Source of the DNA: JANMJD01 sp963828405
GTDB lineage: Bacteria; Actinomycetota; Acidimicrobiia; Acidimicrobiales; Ilumatobacteraceae
Reading direction: 5' to 3'
DNA: 64,000 nucleotides
Assembly: GCA_963828405.1 (NCBI GenBank)
Contig: CAWHEG010000031.1
Span: forward strand, 3,504,028 to 3,568,027
Below, piece by piece: positions 1-10,578 of the stretch (its first letter is position 1; the number at the start of each line of letters is the position of its first letter). The notes beneath the pieces were generated by a model. It ran no database searches. It was not told the DNA's origin and saw only the letters and a program-made list of their open reading frames with translations. Both the position numbers and the translations under genes were made by a program.

Positions 1-511
1 CCATGCCCGCCGCTCCCTTGACGATCCGGCCCTGCTCGATCACCCCGCCGCCCAGCCCCGTGCCGACGATGGCGGACACCGACGACCGCGACCCGCCGAC
101 CGCGCCGAAGTACACGTGGTGGGCGTAGAGAGCAGCGGCGTTGCCGTCGTTGGAGTAGACCACGGGCAGCCCGGCGCGCCGTTCCAGGGCGCCGCGGATG
201 TCGAAGCCCCGCCAGCCGGCGTGGCCCAGGTTGGTCCCGCCGAGCACCGACAGGACGCCGTTGGCGCTGGCCGGCCCGGGTGTGTCGAGGCCGATCGTGC
301 GTACCGACGAACGATCGACACCGGCGGTCGACAGCCCGAGGTCCATCGCCTCGATCAATGCCTCCACCGCCCGCTCGGGACCTTCGGTCACCCGGCTGGG
401 CACCTCGAGCATCCGGTCGATCAGGAACCGGCCATCGACGTCCATCACGGTGACGTTGTTGCTCGTGCCGCCGTTGTCGATCCCGACGACGACGAAGGGC
501 TGGGTGGTCAT
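1..511 (-). CDS. ROK-family sugar kinase/regulator, N-terminal part (cut by window edge)
   Basis: The frame is open from ATG at 511 to the window edge, so about 170 N-terminal residues are visible and the C-terminus is missing. The actin-fold phosphate loop D-N-G-G-T lies at residues 12-16, DTPGP at 76-80, SNDGN at 120-124 and GTGLGGG at 150-156, the usual ROK order. ROK proteins phosphorylate glucose or other sugars, or act as sugar-responsive repressors. No helix-turn-helix precedes the kinase fold, so a glucokinase-like enzyme is more likely, but the zinc-binding Cys region lies outside the window. A strong ribosome site (GGAGGAGG) precedes the ATG. It lies downstream of recO with a 65-base gap and may be co-transcribed with uppS-recO. 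Confidence 0.8.
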   Translation of the reverse strand, partial: MTTQPFVVVGIDNGGTSNNVTVMDVDGRFLIDRMLEVPSRVTEGPERAVEALIEAMDLGLSTAGVDRSSVRTIGLDTPGPASANGVLSVLGGTNLGHAGWRGFDIRGALERRAGLPVVYSNDGNAAALYAHHVYFGAVGGSRSSVSAIVGTGLGGGVIEQGRIVKGAAGM

Positions 512-576
512 CGTTCCTCCTCCGGGGGCGCCAGCCTAGGCATTCCTGTCCGAGCGTCGAGCAGGCGGCGGGGAGG

Positions 577-1293
577 TCAGCCCGGCTCGAACATCGCGAC
601 GGTCCGCAACCGGCGCTCGAGGTGGTGCTCGAGCGCCCGGGTGGCGAGGTGCCCGACCTCGGCCGCCGCCGACCCGGCCGGCTCGTCGAGCGCGGCGTTG
701 AGGCTGCCGCCGAGGATCAGGCGCATGATCCGCAGCGCCTCGGGCGAGATCGTCACGCCCCGCCGGCAGTTGCGACAGAGCACCCCGCCCTCCCCCGTGT
801 CGAAGGCGACGAGCCCCTCGACCGCGGCGCAGCTCACGCAGGCGTCGAGTTGCGGACGGACGCCCTCGCCGGCGAGCAGCTTCCAGAAGAAGGCGGGCAC
901 GACCAGCGGCGACGGGCGGGTCTCGAGCGTCCGTAAGGCCCCGACCAGCATCCGGTAGACCGCCGGCGCGGGTTCGCGGTCGGGGGTCAGCTGGTCGACG
1001 GCTTCGAGCAGGGCGATGCCCTGGGTGAGCAGATCGAGCTCGCCGAGCAGCGGGCCCCGCGAGTCGATCGACTCGGCCTGACTGACGATGTCGAGCTCGC
1101 GCCCCTGGTACATCAACAGGCTGACGTGACAGAGCGGTTCGAGCCGTCCACCGAAGCGGCTCCTCGTCTTGCGCACCCCCTTGGCCACGGCGCGGACCTT
1201 GCCGTGCTCGGCGGTCATGATCACCACGATCCGGTCGGCCTCACCCAGCTTGTACGTGCGCAGCACCACCCCGGTGTCGCGGTACAGGCTCAC
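577..1293 (-). CDS. recO: DNA repair protein RecO
   Basis: The product has 238 residues, the normal RecO length. RecO works with RecF and RecR to load RecA on SSB-coated single-stranded DNA. The N-terminal OB-fold begins with the family signature Y-x-D-T-G-V-V-L-R, followed by LGEADRIV. The C-terminal helical part carries a zinc site of paired cysteines at 152/155 and 173/176, as in many actinobacterial and Gram-positive RecO proteins. The start is GTG at 1293 with GAGG about eight bases upstream. It follows uppS by 30 bases on the same strand, a common recO-uppS pairing in Actinobacteria; era, often the third member, lies separately near 8 kb. Confidence 0.95.
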   Translation of the reverse strand: MSLYRDTGVVLRTYKLGEADRIVVIMTAEHGKVRAVAKGVRKTRSRFGGRLEPLCHVSLLMYQGRELDIVSQAESIDSRGPLLGELDLLTQGIALLEAVDQLTPDREPAPAVYRMLVGALRTLETRPSPLVVPAFFWKLLAGEGVRPQLDACVSCAAVEGLVAFDTGEGGVLCRNCRRGVTISPEALRIMRLILGGSLNAALDEPAGSAAAEVGHLATRALEHHLERRLRTVAMFEPG

Positions 1294-1323
1294 GACCGCG
1301 TCCTCACGGCGGCGAGGCGCCGG

Positions 1324-2049
1324 TCACGTGTCGATCCCCCCGAACCGCCGGTTGCGCTCCTGGAACTCGCGGATCGCGTCGGCGAGGTGCTCCTTGCGGA
1401 AATCGGGCCACAACGTCGGCGTGAACACCAGCTCGGAGTAAGCCAGCTCCCACAGCAGGAAGTTGGAGATGCGGTACTCCCCGCTGGTGCGCACGACCAG
1501 GTCCGGGTCGGGCATGTCGGGGTAGTAGAAGTACTTGCGCAGGTTCTTCTCGGTGATGTCATCGGCCTTGGCGCCGTCCTCGACCATCCGGCGTACGGCG
1601 TCGAGGATCTCGGCCCGCCCGCCGTAGTTGAAGGCGAAGGTGAGGGTCATCGTCCGGTTGCCCTTGGTGAGCGCCATCGACTCGTCCTGCTCGCGCATCA
1701 GCTTGCGCGGCACCCGCCAGTCACGCCGTCCGGCGAAGCGGATCCGCACCCCCTGGGCGTGGAGCACCGTGCGCCGTCTGGTGAGGATCTCCCGGTTGAA
1801 GTTCATCAGGAAGCGGACCTCGTCGATCGGCCGCTTCCAGTTCTCGGTCGAGAAGGCGTAGACGGTGAGCCACTTCACGCCGAGCTCGAGCGCCCCCTCG
1901 ACGACGTCCCACAGCGCCTCCTCACCGGCCGCATGACCCTGGGTGCGCTTGAGGCCGCGCCGCTGCGCCCAGCGGCCGTTGCCGTCCATCACGCAGGCGA
2001 TGTGCGCCGGGACCTTGTTCACATCGATCCCCGACATCCAGTCACTCAC
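1324..2049 (-). CDS. uppS: Isoprenyl transferase (undecaprenyl diphosphate synthase family)
   Basis: The 241-residue cis-prenyltransferase condenses isopentenyl diphosphate onto an allylic diphosphate to make the polyprenyl carrier lipid for cell-wall synthesis. The substrate-binding motif MDGNGRW starts at residue 21, with catalytic Asp22; the region SxENWxRP and the C-terminal R-T-S-G-E-x-R-I-S-N-F-L-L-W-Q/E block are present. The start chosen is GTG at 2049; an in-frame ATG at 2037 is an alternative, and neither has a strong ribosome site. It heads the uppS-recO unit and is divergent from the helicase gene, with 35 bases between start codons. Confidence 0.94.
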   Translation of the reverse strand: MSDWMSGIDVNKVPAHIACVMDGNGRWAQRRGLKRTQGHAAGEEALWDVVEGALELGVKWLTVYAFSTENWKRPIDEVRFLMNFNREILTRRRTVLHAQGVRIRFAGRRDWRVPRKLMREQDESMALTKGNRTMTLTFAFNYGGRAEILDAVRRMVEDGAKADDITEKNLRKYFYYPDMPDPDLVVRTSGEYRISNFLLWELAYSELVFTPTLWPDFRKEHLADAIREFQERNRRFGGIDT

Positions 2050-2084
2050 CCGCTCGACAGTACCCCCGGTAGGGTCGGGAACCG
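2050..2084. promoter_or_regulatory. Short divergent promoter region between uppS and the helicase gene
   Basis: Only 35 bases separate the two divergent start codons, so promoter elements of each gene must lie in or overlap the 5' part of the other. No convincing -10 or -35 box could be assigned. It is marked because expression of both genes must be controlled from here. Confidence 0.35.
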
Positions 2085-3971
<1,887 letters not shown>

Positions 3972-3991
3972 CGTCGCGTTACTGTGCGCCG

Positions 3992-4783
3992 ATGGTCGGA
4001 ACCACCACGCCGCATGCCGACCGGCCGCTCGTGTCGGTCGAGGTGATCGGCGCCGTGGCGACGATCACGCTCGACTCGCCGGCCAACCGCAACGCCCTCT
4101 CCTGGCGGCTGGTCGACGACCTCCATCTCGCCCTCGACCGGGCCGAGCAACTCGACGTCCGGGCGATCGTGCTCGCCCACACCCCGCCCGTGTTCTGCGC
4201 CGGCATGGATCTTGGCGAGCGCATCGATGGCACGGCCGTACAGGCCCACGAGACGTCGACCGCCTTCGTGCGCGCCCTCGAGCGCCTCGAGGCCGCGACG
4301 GCGCCGACGATCGCCCGGGTCGAAGGACCGGTGCGGGCCGGTGGCGTCGGCCTGATGGCGGCCTGCGACCTGATCGTCGTGCGCCCCGACGTCGACTTCG
4401 CCTTCACGGAGGTGCGCCTCGGCCTGACACCGGCGATCATCTCCGTGCCGATCCTGCGGCGCGTCGCCTGGTCGGCCGTCGCCCCGGCCTTCCTCACCGG
4501 CGAACGCTTCGACGCCGCGTCGGCCAGGTCGATCGGGCTGGTCACCCATGTCGCCGACGACGTGGCGGCGACGGTCGCGGCCCTCGTCGCCGGCATCCTC
4601 GCCGGAGGTCCGGGCGCGGTCGCCACGACAAAGCGGCTGCTCAGGGCCGGTGGCCCGGCGGACTATGCGTCGATGCGGGCGTTGTCGGACGAGTTGTTCG
4701 CCTCACCCGAGGGTGTGGAGGGGATGCGCTCGTTCCTCGAACGGCGACCGCCATCGTGGGCGCCCGCCGACCCGGCGGGCTAG
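3992..4783 (+). CDS. Enoyl-CoA hydratase/isomerase family protein
   Basis: The 263-residue crotonase-fold protein starts at ATG 3992, twenty bases after the helicase stop. The oxyanion-hole segments are FCAGMDLGE near residue 68 and EGPVRAGGVGLMAACDLIV near 110, and the late region carries GLVTHVADD. In the second segment an Arg replaces the usual Ala-Gly-Gly approach, and the catalytic Glu positions of enoyl-CoA hydratase are not obvious, so the exact reaction on an acyl-CoA is unknown. The stop codon overlaps the stop of the convergent response-regulator gene within a four-base palindrome (4780-4783). Confidence 0.85.
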   Translation: MVGTTTPHADRPLVSVEVIGAVATITLDSPANRNALSWRLVDDLHLALDRAEQLDVRAIVLAHTPPVFCAGMDLGERIDGTAVQAHETSTAFVRALERLEAATAPTIARVEGPVRAGGVGLMAACDLIVVRPDVDFAFTEVRLGLTPAIISVPILRRVAWSAVAPAFLTGERFDAASARSIGLVTHVADDVAATVAALVAGILAGGPGAVATTKRLLRAGGPADYASMRALSDELFASPEGVEGMRSFLERRPPSWAPADPAG

Positions 4784-5469
4784 CCCTGCAGCCGGTAGCC
4801 GATCCCGCGCACCGTGACGATCAGGCGCGGATCCTCGGGCGAATCCTCGACCTTGACCCGCAACCGGCGCACGTGGGCATCGACCAGGCGGCTGTCGCCG
4901 AGGTACTCGTAGCCCCACACCCGCTCGAGCAGCTGGTCACGGGACAGGACCATCCCGGTGTGGTCGGCGAACTCGCACAGCAGGTTGAACTCGGTCTTGG
5001 TCAGGCTCACCTCGTGGCCCGCCTTGAGCACGACGCCCTGCTCGCGACGCAGCTCGACGTCGCCGAACATCTGCGACCTCGCGGCGGACGTGGGCACGTT
5101 CTCGTGCAGCCGGACCCGGCGCAGGTGGGCCCGGATCCGGGCGGCCAGCTCCTTGGGGACGACCGGTTTGGTGACGTAGTCGTCGGCCCCCGCCTCGAGG
5201 CCGGCGACCATGTCATAGGTGTCCGTCTGGGCGGTCACGATGATGATCGGCACGATCGACCGGGCGCGCATCGCCCGACAGACCTCGAAGCCCGACAGGT
5301 CGGGCAGCCGCAGGTCGAGCAGCACGAGGTCGGGTTCCTTCGCCTCGAAGGCGGCCAGCCCGCTGCGTCCGTCGGGCGACTCACGGACCTCGTAACCCTC
5401 GTCCTCGAGGGCGAGACGCAGAGCGAGGCGGATCTGGTCGTCATCCTCGATGAACAGCAGGGAGTGCAA
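4780..5469 (-). CDS. OmpR/PhoB-family response regulator (MtrA-like)
   Basis: The N-terminal receiver has acidic residues EDDD at 8-11, phospho-acceptor Asp52 in LLDLRLPDLSG, the switch Thr in VTAQTD and Lys in VTKPV. The C-terminal winged helix ends in VHVRRLRVKVE-type and GIGYRL signatures. The chosen start is TTG at 5469, giving 229 residues with GAGGT upstream and beginning M-H-S-L-L-F-I-E-D-D; the longer open frame up to 5529 adds residues unlike the family. It resembles MtrA, which controls cell division and cell-wall genes. It is divergent from the sensor kinase at 5663, an unusual arrangement. Confidence 0.9.
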   Translation of the reverse strand: MHSLLFIEDDDQIRLALRLALEDEGYEVRESPDGRSGLAAFEAKEPDLVLLDLRLPDLSGFEVCRAMRARSIVPIIIVTAQTDTYDMVAGLEAGADDYVTKPVVPKELAARIRAHLRRVRLHENVPTSAARSQMFGDVELRREQGVVLKAGHEVSLTKTEFNLLCEFADHTGMVLSRDQLLERVWGYEYLGDSRLVDAHVRRLRVKVEDSPEDPRLIVTVRGIGYRLQG

Positions 5470-5662
5470 CGGTGACCTCGGTTCGGTGATTGTTACCCAA
5501 AGCGCGCAATCTAAGCGTTGGCCCGTCACAAACCTCGACCATCATTGCAGATGTTCACGCTGCCCCGGTGAGGTGCCTTCCTCCCCCTGGCGCCTCACCG
5601 GACAGCGTGGAGCAATCGCCCGGCGTGCCCGCCTCCCGTCCGATCTCCGTCGAGGATCCCCG
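5470..5662. promoter_or_regulatory. Divergent intergenic region between response regulator and sensor kinase
   Basis: This 193-base region separates the divergent start codons. The part next to the regulator (about 5485-5530) is less GC-rich than its surroundings (ATTGTTACCC, ATCTAAGCG, CATCATTG) and is the likely promoter core. No clear direct repeat typical of MtrA boxes was identified by eye. Confidence 0.35.
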
Positions 5663-7093
5663 GTGAGCCATGCTGTGAGTGTGCCCCTGCGAACCGAAAG
5701 CCGGCGAACTCGCCGCCTGCTCGGCCTGCGCACCCGGGTCACCGTGTTCTTCTCGATGGCCGGGCTGCTCCTCTCCCTCGGTCTCTCCGCACTGACGTAC
5801 GCGGTGTCGCGCAACTACCTGCTCGACCAGCGGCGCAACGCCGCCGTGACACAGGCGTTCAGCAACGCCTCGTTCGTGCGCGACAAGCTGGTGGCGAGGA
5901 TCTCGCCCGGCGACATCATCGACAAGGTGCCCACCGAGGGCCAGGCCGGCTTCGCGGTGCTGCTCACCGGTCCGAAGAACACCCCCGTGTCGTCCGACCA
6001 GCTGCAGTACACCGACCGGGACCTCCCCGACGGAATCCGTCGCAGCATCGCCGAGCGAGCCTCACCTGCCGGGGTGCAGTACCAGACCTTCGACGGCACG
6101 CCCTATCTGATCGTCGGGGTGACGGTCGCCGCCCTCGACGCCCACTACTTCGAGGGCTTCCCGCTGGACAACGTCGAAAAGACGCTCCGCGTGATCGGCA
6201 CGTCGTTGGCCATCGGCGCCGTCGCCACCACCCTCGCCGCGGCCGGCATCGGCTGGTGGGCCAGCCGTCGGCTCCTGCGCCCCGTCGCCCGCGTCGCCGA
6301 CGCAGCGGCCGAGCTGGCCTCGGGAAGCCTCAACATCCGCCTCCCACCCGAGCCGGACCCCGACCTCGACCGCCTGGCGAGCTCGTTCAACGACATGGCC
6401 GATGCCATCCAGGCCAGGATCCAACGCGAGACCCGCTTCGCCTCGGACGTCAGCCACGAGCTCCGTTCACCGATCACCGCGCTCACCGCCGGAATCGAGG
6501 TGCTCGACGCCCGTCGCGCCGATCTGCCCGAACGAAGCCAGCAGGCCCTCGACGTGGTCGTCAACCAGGTCCGCCGTTTCGATCAGCTCGTGCTCGACCT
6601 GCTCGAGCTCTCCCGCCTCGATGCGGGTACGCCCGACCTGCACCGCGAGGAGCTCGTGCTCTCCGATGTCGTCGGCCGGGTCGCCAAACGCTACGGCTTC
6701 GCCGAGGTGCCGATCGTCGTCAGTGCAGGCGGCCACCGCCCGATCCACGTCGACAAGCGCCGCCTCGAACGCATCGTGGCCAACCTGCTCGACAACGCCA
6801 AGCAGCACGCTGGTGGACCGACCAGGATCGCCATCGAATCGGCCACCGACGAGGCCGGCCCCCTGCTCCGCCTGGTCGTCGAGGACGCCGGCCCCGGCGT
6901 GGCGATGAGCGAACGCACGCGCATCTTCGAACGTTTCGCCCGGGGAACGGCTGCCCGGCAGCGCATCGGCACGGGTCTGGGCCTCGCCCTGGTCGCCGAG
7001 CACGCCCATGCCCACGGGGGTGCCGCCTGGGTCGAGGACCGCCCGGGTGGCGGTTCGCGCTTCGTCGTCAGCTTCCCGGCGGTGTCCCGGTGA
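5663..7093 (+). CDS. Membrane sensor histidine kinase (MtrB/BaeS-like)
   Basis: The start chosen is GTG at 5663 with GAGG seven bases upstream, giving 476 residues. Two membrane helices (about 27-48 and 176-200) flank an extracytoplasmic sensor domain. A HAMP linker follows, then the dimerisation domain with phospho-acceptor His265 in SDVSHELRSP, and an ATPase domain with NLLDNAKQHA, EDAGPGV and GTGLGLALV. It should phosphorylate the divergently encoded regulator. The stop codon overlaps the GTG of the GerMN lipoprotein gene (GTGA), so the two are translationally coupled as in mtrB-lpqB. Confidence 0.92.
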   Translation: MSHAVSVPLRTESRRTRRLLGLRTRVTVFFSMAGLLLSLGLSALTYAVSRNYLLDQRRNAAVTQAFSNASFVRDKLVARISPGDIIDKVPTEGQAGFAVLLTGPKNTPVSSDQLQYTDRDLPDGIRRSIAERASPAGVQYQTFDGTPYLIVGVTVAALDAHYFEGFPLDNVEKTLRVIGTSLAIGAVATTLAAAGIGWWASRRLLRPVARVADAAAELASGSLNIRLPPEPDPDLDRLASSFNDMADAIQARIQRETRFASDVSHELRSPITALTAGIEVLDARRADLPERSQQALDVVVNQVRRFDQLVLDLLELSRLDAGTPDLHREELVLSDVVGRVAKRYGFAEVPIVVSAGGHRPIHVDKRRLERIVANLLDNAKQHAGGPTRIAIESATDEAGPLLRLVVEDAGPGVAMSERTRIFERFARGTAARQRIGTGLGLALVAEHAHAHGGAAWVEDRPGGGSRFVVSFPAVSR

Positions 7094-7785
7094 GGCGCCG
7101 GGTCGTGATGCTCAGTGCGGCGGCGGTCGTCGTCGCCGTCATCGCCGCCTGCAGCGTGCCCGGCGAGGGCGGTTTCCAGCCGATCGGCGCTGCCGACGTC
7201 GACTTCGGCCTGGCCGAGACGACGACGACGGCCCCGCCCACCACGCGGGTCCCGGCGACCACGGTGTTCGCCACGACGACCACCACGCCGGCGACAACTT
7301 CGACGATCGTGGAGACCACGACCACCGCCGGCCCGCAGACCGAGCAGGTCGACCTGTACTTCGTCCTCGGATCCCGCCTGACCAAGATCACCCAGCCGCT
7401 GATCTCTCCGGCCCCGCCCGAGCTGGTCATCCGCAGGCTGCTGTCCGGCCCACCCACCGACGGTCTCGGCGACGGTCTGCGAACCCTGCTGCCCGTCGTC
7501 GAGGACACCGGCGGCGTCGAGACCCCGGTCGAGGACCTCCCCATCCGGGTGACCGTCGAGCGCGGCATCGCCCAGGTCACGGTGCCTGCCAGCTTCTCCG
7601 AGATCGGCGACGAGGGGCAGCTCGCCTTCGGGCAGATCGTGCTCAGCCTGTACCGGCCGGGGATCGGCGGTGTCGTCTTCTACGTCGACGGAGCCCCGAT
7701 CCAGGTGATCATCGGTGACGGTTCCCTGACCGAGGCCGGCCAACCGGTGACCGTCGAGGACTACGAGAACCTCGTTCGCTCCTGA
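7090..7785 (+). CDS. GerMN-domain lipoprotein (LpqB-like position)
   Basis: The 231-residue protein starts at GTG 7090, overlapping the kinase stop. The N-terminus is a lipoprotein signal with lipobox V-I-A-A-C ending at Cys21. A Thr/Pro-rich linker (about 43-80) leads to a GerMN domain (LYFVLGSRLTKI, ISPAPPELVIRRLLSGPP, late GGVVFYVDGAPI). In mycobacteria LpqB, which carries GerMN, sits on the outer face of the membrane and modulates the MtrB sensor. The same kinase-lipoprotein order is kept here, so an accessory sensing role is inferred. It is much shorter than LpqB and lacks that protein's C-terminal propeller region. Confidence 0.85.
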   Translation: MRRRVVMLSAAAVVVAVIAACSVPGEGGFQPIGAADVDFGLAETTTTAPPTTRVPATTVFATTTTTPATTSTIVETTTTAGPQTEQVDLYFVLGSRLTKITQPLISPAPPELVIRRLLSGPPTDGLGDGLRTLLPVVEDTGGVETPVEDLPIRVTVERGIAQVTVPASFSEIGDEGQLAFGQIVLSLYRPGIGGVVFYVDGAPIQVIIGDGSLTEAGQPVTVEDYENLVRS

Positions 7786-7819
7786 GCGGCGGGCGCCGTG
7801 TGACGCCGGTCCGTCGGGC

Positions 7820-8668
7820 TCAGTAGCCGAGCCGGCTGACCCGGTCGGCGCGTCGCTGCCAGTCCTTGTCGACCTTGACGACCAGCTCGAGGAACGTGCC
7901 GGGCGGCAGGTGGGCTCTCGCCCGCGTACCGACGTCGCGCAGCACCGAACCGCCCTTGCCGATCACCATCCCCTTCTGGCTCTCGCGCTCGACGATGATC
8001 TCCACCCGAATCCGCCGGCCGTCGTTCTCGACGACCCGCGTGGCGATCGAGTACGGCAGCTCGTCACGGGTCACGGCGAGCAGCTGCTCGCGCACCAGCT
8101 CGGCCATCCACACGTCCTCGGGGAGGTCGGTGACCATATCGTCGGGGAAGAGCCACGGCCCCTCGGGGGCGGCGTCGAGCAGGTGGCGCAGCAGCACGTC
8201 GAGCCCGGTCCCGATCTTGGCCGACACGGGGAAGTAGGCCGCCGCGCCCAGCTCCCCGACCGTCGAGAGCATCCCGAGCACCTGGGCACGGGTGGCCACG
8301 TCGATCTTGTTGACGACCACGACGAGCTCGCCCGCCGCGCCCGGCGGCAGCTGTTCGGCGACCCACCGGTCGCCGGAACCGAACGGCGCTGTGGCATCGA
8401 GCACCAGGCAGACGGCATCGACGTCGTCGAGCGCACCGAGGGCGCTGGCGTTGACGCTCTCACCCAGCGCAGTGACGGGCTTGTGCAACCCCGGGGTGTC
8501 GACGAAGACCAGCTGGACCTCTCCCTCGGTGTGCACCCCCCGCACGGCGAACCGGGTGGTCTGCGGCTTGTCCGAGACGATCGAGATCTTGTGGCCGCAC
8601 AGGTGGTTGAGCAGCGTCGACTTCCCGGCGTTCGGCCGGCCGGCGAGGGCGACGAGGGAACATCTCAT
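7820..8668 (-). CDS. era: GTPase Era
   Basis: The 282-residue protein has G1 GRPNAGKS at 10-17, G2 Thr in QTTRF, G3 DTPGLHKP, G4 NKID and a C-terminal KH domain with the RNA-contact loop VIGKGGSVLRDVGTRAR. Era binds 16S rRNA near its 3' end and is needed for 30S subunit maturation. The ATG at 8668 overlaps the stop of the upstream CBS-domain gene (ATGA). It is the last gene of the phoH-ybeY-CBS-era operon. Confidence 0.96.
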   Translation of the reverse strand: MRCSLVALAGRPNAGKSTLLNHLCGHKISIVSDKPQTTRFAVRGVHTEGEVQLVFVDTPGLHKPVTALGESVNASALGALDDVDAVCLVLDATAPFGSGDRWVAEQLPPGAAGELVVVVNKIDVATRAQVLGMLSTVGELGAAAYFPVSAKIGTGLDVLLRHLLDAAPEGPWLFPDDMVTDLPEDVWMAELVREQLLAVTRDELPYSIATRVVENDGRRIRVEIIVERESQKGMVIGKGGSVLRDVGTRARAHLPPGTFLELVVKVDKDWQRRADRVSRLGY

Positions 8669-9978
8669 GACGGACCGACGGCGCCGCCGGGCGAGGCGCC
8701 CGACTCGTCGCGGTCGCCGATCACGGCGATCCGCAGTCGGCGGATCCGGCGGCCGTCGATCGCCTCGACGGTGAACCGCCACCCGTCCCGGTCGATCGTC
8801 TCGCCCGGCGTCGGGACGTGGCCGAGGGTTCCGAAGACGAAACCCCCGATCGTGTCCCAGTCCTCGTCGGGCAGCTGCAGGGCGAGCAGGTCGTTGACGT
8901 CGCTGACCGAGGTGCCCCCCTCGACGAGGTAGTCGCCGTCGGGCTGCCGCTGAACCTCGTCCTCCTCGGTGTCGTACTCGTCGACGATCTCGCCGACCAG
9001 TTCCTCGAGGCAGTCCTCGAGCGTGATCAGCCCGGCCACACCGCCGTATTCGTTGGCCACGATGGCGAGGTGGAACTTCTCGGCCTGCATCTCCCGCATC
9101 AGCCGGGCTACGGCCTTGTTCTCGGGGATGAACCGCACCGGGCGGACGATCTGCTCGGCCGGCGCCGATCCCCGTCCGCCGCGTTCGGCGGAGATCAGAT
9201 CCTTGAGGTAGAGCAGGCCGACCACGTCGTCCTCCTCGGCGTGCAGCATCGGCAGCCGGCTGAAACCGTGTTCGATGGCCACGTCGAGGGCGGCCGACAC
9301 GGTGACGCCGGCGTCGATCACCACCATGTCGGGACGGGGCACCATCACCTCCCGGGCCACGGTGTCGCCGAACTCGATGATCGACTCGATCAGCTGGCGT
9401 TCCTCGTGCTCGATCACCTCGTCCTGGGCGGCGGCTTCGACGATGCCGAGCAGCTCCTGCTCCGAGACGAACGGTCCCTTCGCGAGGCCCTTGCCGGGCA
9501 TGATCACGTTGGTCAGCTTGATCAGGCCCCGCGAGATCAGCCCCAGCGGGGGGAAGGCGGCGAGCGCCAGCGTCGGGCGGGCGGTGAGCAGCGCCGCACG
9601 CTCGGGGTAGAGCAGGGCGTACGTCTTGGGCATCGCCTCGGCCAGGACGTAGAAGATCACCACGTTGACCGTGACGCCGACGATCACGCCGAGGGTCCCG
9701 TACTGCTTGGCCACGATGCCGGTCAGGGTGGCCTGCACCGTCTGGCAGATGTTGGTGGTGAGCAGCACCGAGTTCACCCAACGCTCGGGATTGGCAACCA
9801 GCTTGACCAGCGAGCGGCCCGACTTGTGGCCCTTGTCGAGCAACGCGGCAGCCTTCGGCTTGGTCATCCGCGACAGCGACATCTCGGCCACCGCGAGGAA
9901 GACGAGGACGATCAGCAGCAGCACGATGACCGAGATCAGCAGCACGTCGGTGGACGCCCGGGCGGCGGCGTAGATCAT
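8665..9978 (-). CDS. CNNM/HlyC-CorC family membrane protein with CBS domains
   Basis: The 437-residue protein has an N-terminal DUF21 (CNNM) membrane domain of about 190 residues with helices beginning TDVLLISVIVLLLIVLVFLA, a pair of CBS domains (starting near MVPRPDMVVIDAG and about VARLMREMQAEKFHLAIVANEYGGVAGLIT) and a C-terminal CorC_HlyC domain containing GGFVFGTLGHVPTPGE. Members are linked to magnesium or cobalt efflux and to ribosome-associated operons. It overlaps ybeY upstream and era downstream by four bases each, so all three are translationally coupled. Confidence 0.93.
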   Translation of the reverse strand: MIYAAARASTDVLLISVIVLLLIVLVFLAVAEMSLSRMTKPKAAALLDKGHKSGRSLVKLVANPERWVNSVLLTTNICQTVQATLTGIVAKQYGTLGVIVGVTVNVVIFYVLAEAMPKTYALLYPERAALLTARPTLALAAFPPLGLISRGLIKLTNVIMPGKGLAKGPFVSEQELLGIVEAAAQDEVIEHEERQLIESIIEFGDTVAREVMVPRPDMVVIDAGVTVSAALDVAIEHGFSRLPMLHAEEDDVVGLLYLKDLISAERGGRGSAPAEQIVRPVRFIPENKAVARLMREMQAEKFHLAIVANEYGGVAGLITLEDCLEELVGEIVDEYDTEEDEVQRQPDGDYLVEGGTSVSDVNDLLALQLPDEDWDTIGGFVFGTLGHVPTPGETIDRDGWRFTVEAIDGRRIRRLRIAVIGDRDESGASPGGAVGPS

Positions 9979-10529
9979 TCCGCGTGCTCCTGGCGGAAGC
10001 CGACGGGAGCTGGTCCATCCCAGAACAGCAGCTCGAGCAGCGCCAGTTCACGGCGGCGCATGGTGACGGCCTCGTCGTGCTCGCCGTGGTCGTAGCCGAG
10101 CACGTGGAGGACGCCGTGAACGATGAGCAGCGCCAGCTCGTCGTCGACCGTGCCGGCATGGGTCGAGGCCTGGCGCGCAGCAACGGCCGGGCAGACCACG
10201 ACATCGCCGAGGAGCAGCGGCAGGTCGCCGATGTCGATCGGCGGCCGGTCGGGCCCGCGACCACCGGCCGGCGGGCCGGCGATCACCTCGACCTCGACCC
10301 CCAGGCCGTTGGGGCCGTCGATCGGGAAGGCGAGCACATCGGTCGGGCCGGTGGCGCCCATGAACGACTCGTTCAGCTCCGAGATCGCCGCCTCCCCCAC
10401 GAACATCAACGACAGCTCGGCGGCGCCGCGCACCCCCTCGGCCGCCAGCACCGCCTCGACGAGTGATGCCCAGCGGACGCCGTCGATCTCGATGTCGGAC
10501 TGCTCGTCGGCGCAGAACACCTCGGGCAC
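9975..10529 (-). CDS. ybeY: Endoribonuclease YbeY
   Basis: The metal-binding signature H-x3-H-x5-H is at His138, His142 and His148 (HGVLHVLGYDHG). YbeY is a zinc-dependent RNase involved in 16S rRNA maturation and ribosome quality control. The GTG at 10529 is preferred because it gives 184 residues, matching actinobacterial YbeY and beginning near the conserved E-V-x-x-A-D-E-Q start. An ATG at 10586 (with GGGAG nine bases upstream) would add 19 low-complexity residues and overlap phoH. It sits in the usual phoH-ybeY-CBS protein-era order. Confidence 0.93.
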   Translation of the reverse strand: MPEVFCADEQSDIEIDGVRWASLVEAVLAAEGVRGAAELSLMFVGEAAISELNESFMGATGPTDVLAFPIDGPNGLGVEVEVIAGPPAGGRGPDRPPIDIGDLPLLLGDVVVCPAVAARQASTHAGTVDDELALLIVHGVLHVLGYDHGEHDEAVTMRRRELALLELLFWDGPAPVGFRQEHAE

Positions 10530-10578
10530 CCCGTCACCCCCGATCCGCCGGTTCCTGCCAAGTCGCGGAGGGCCGCCC

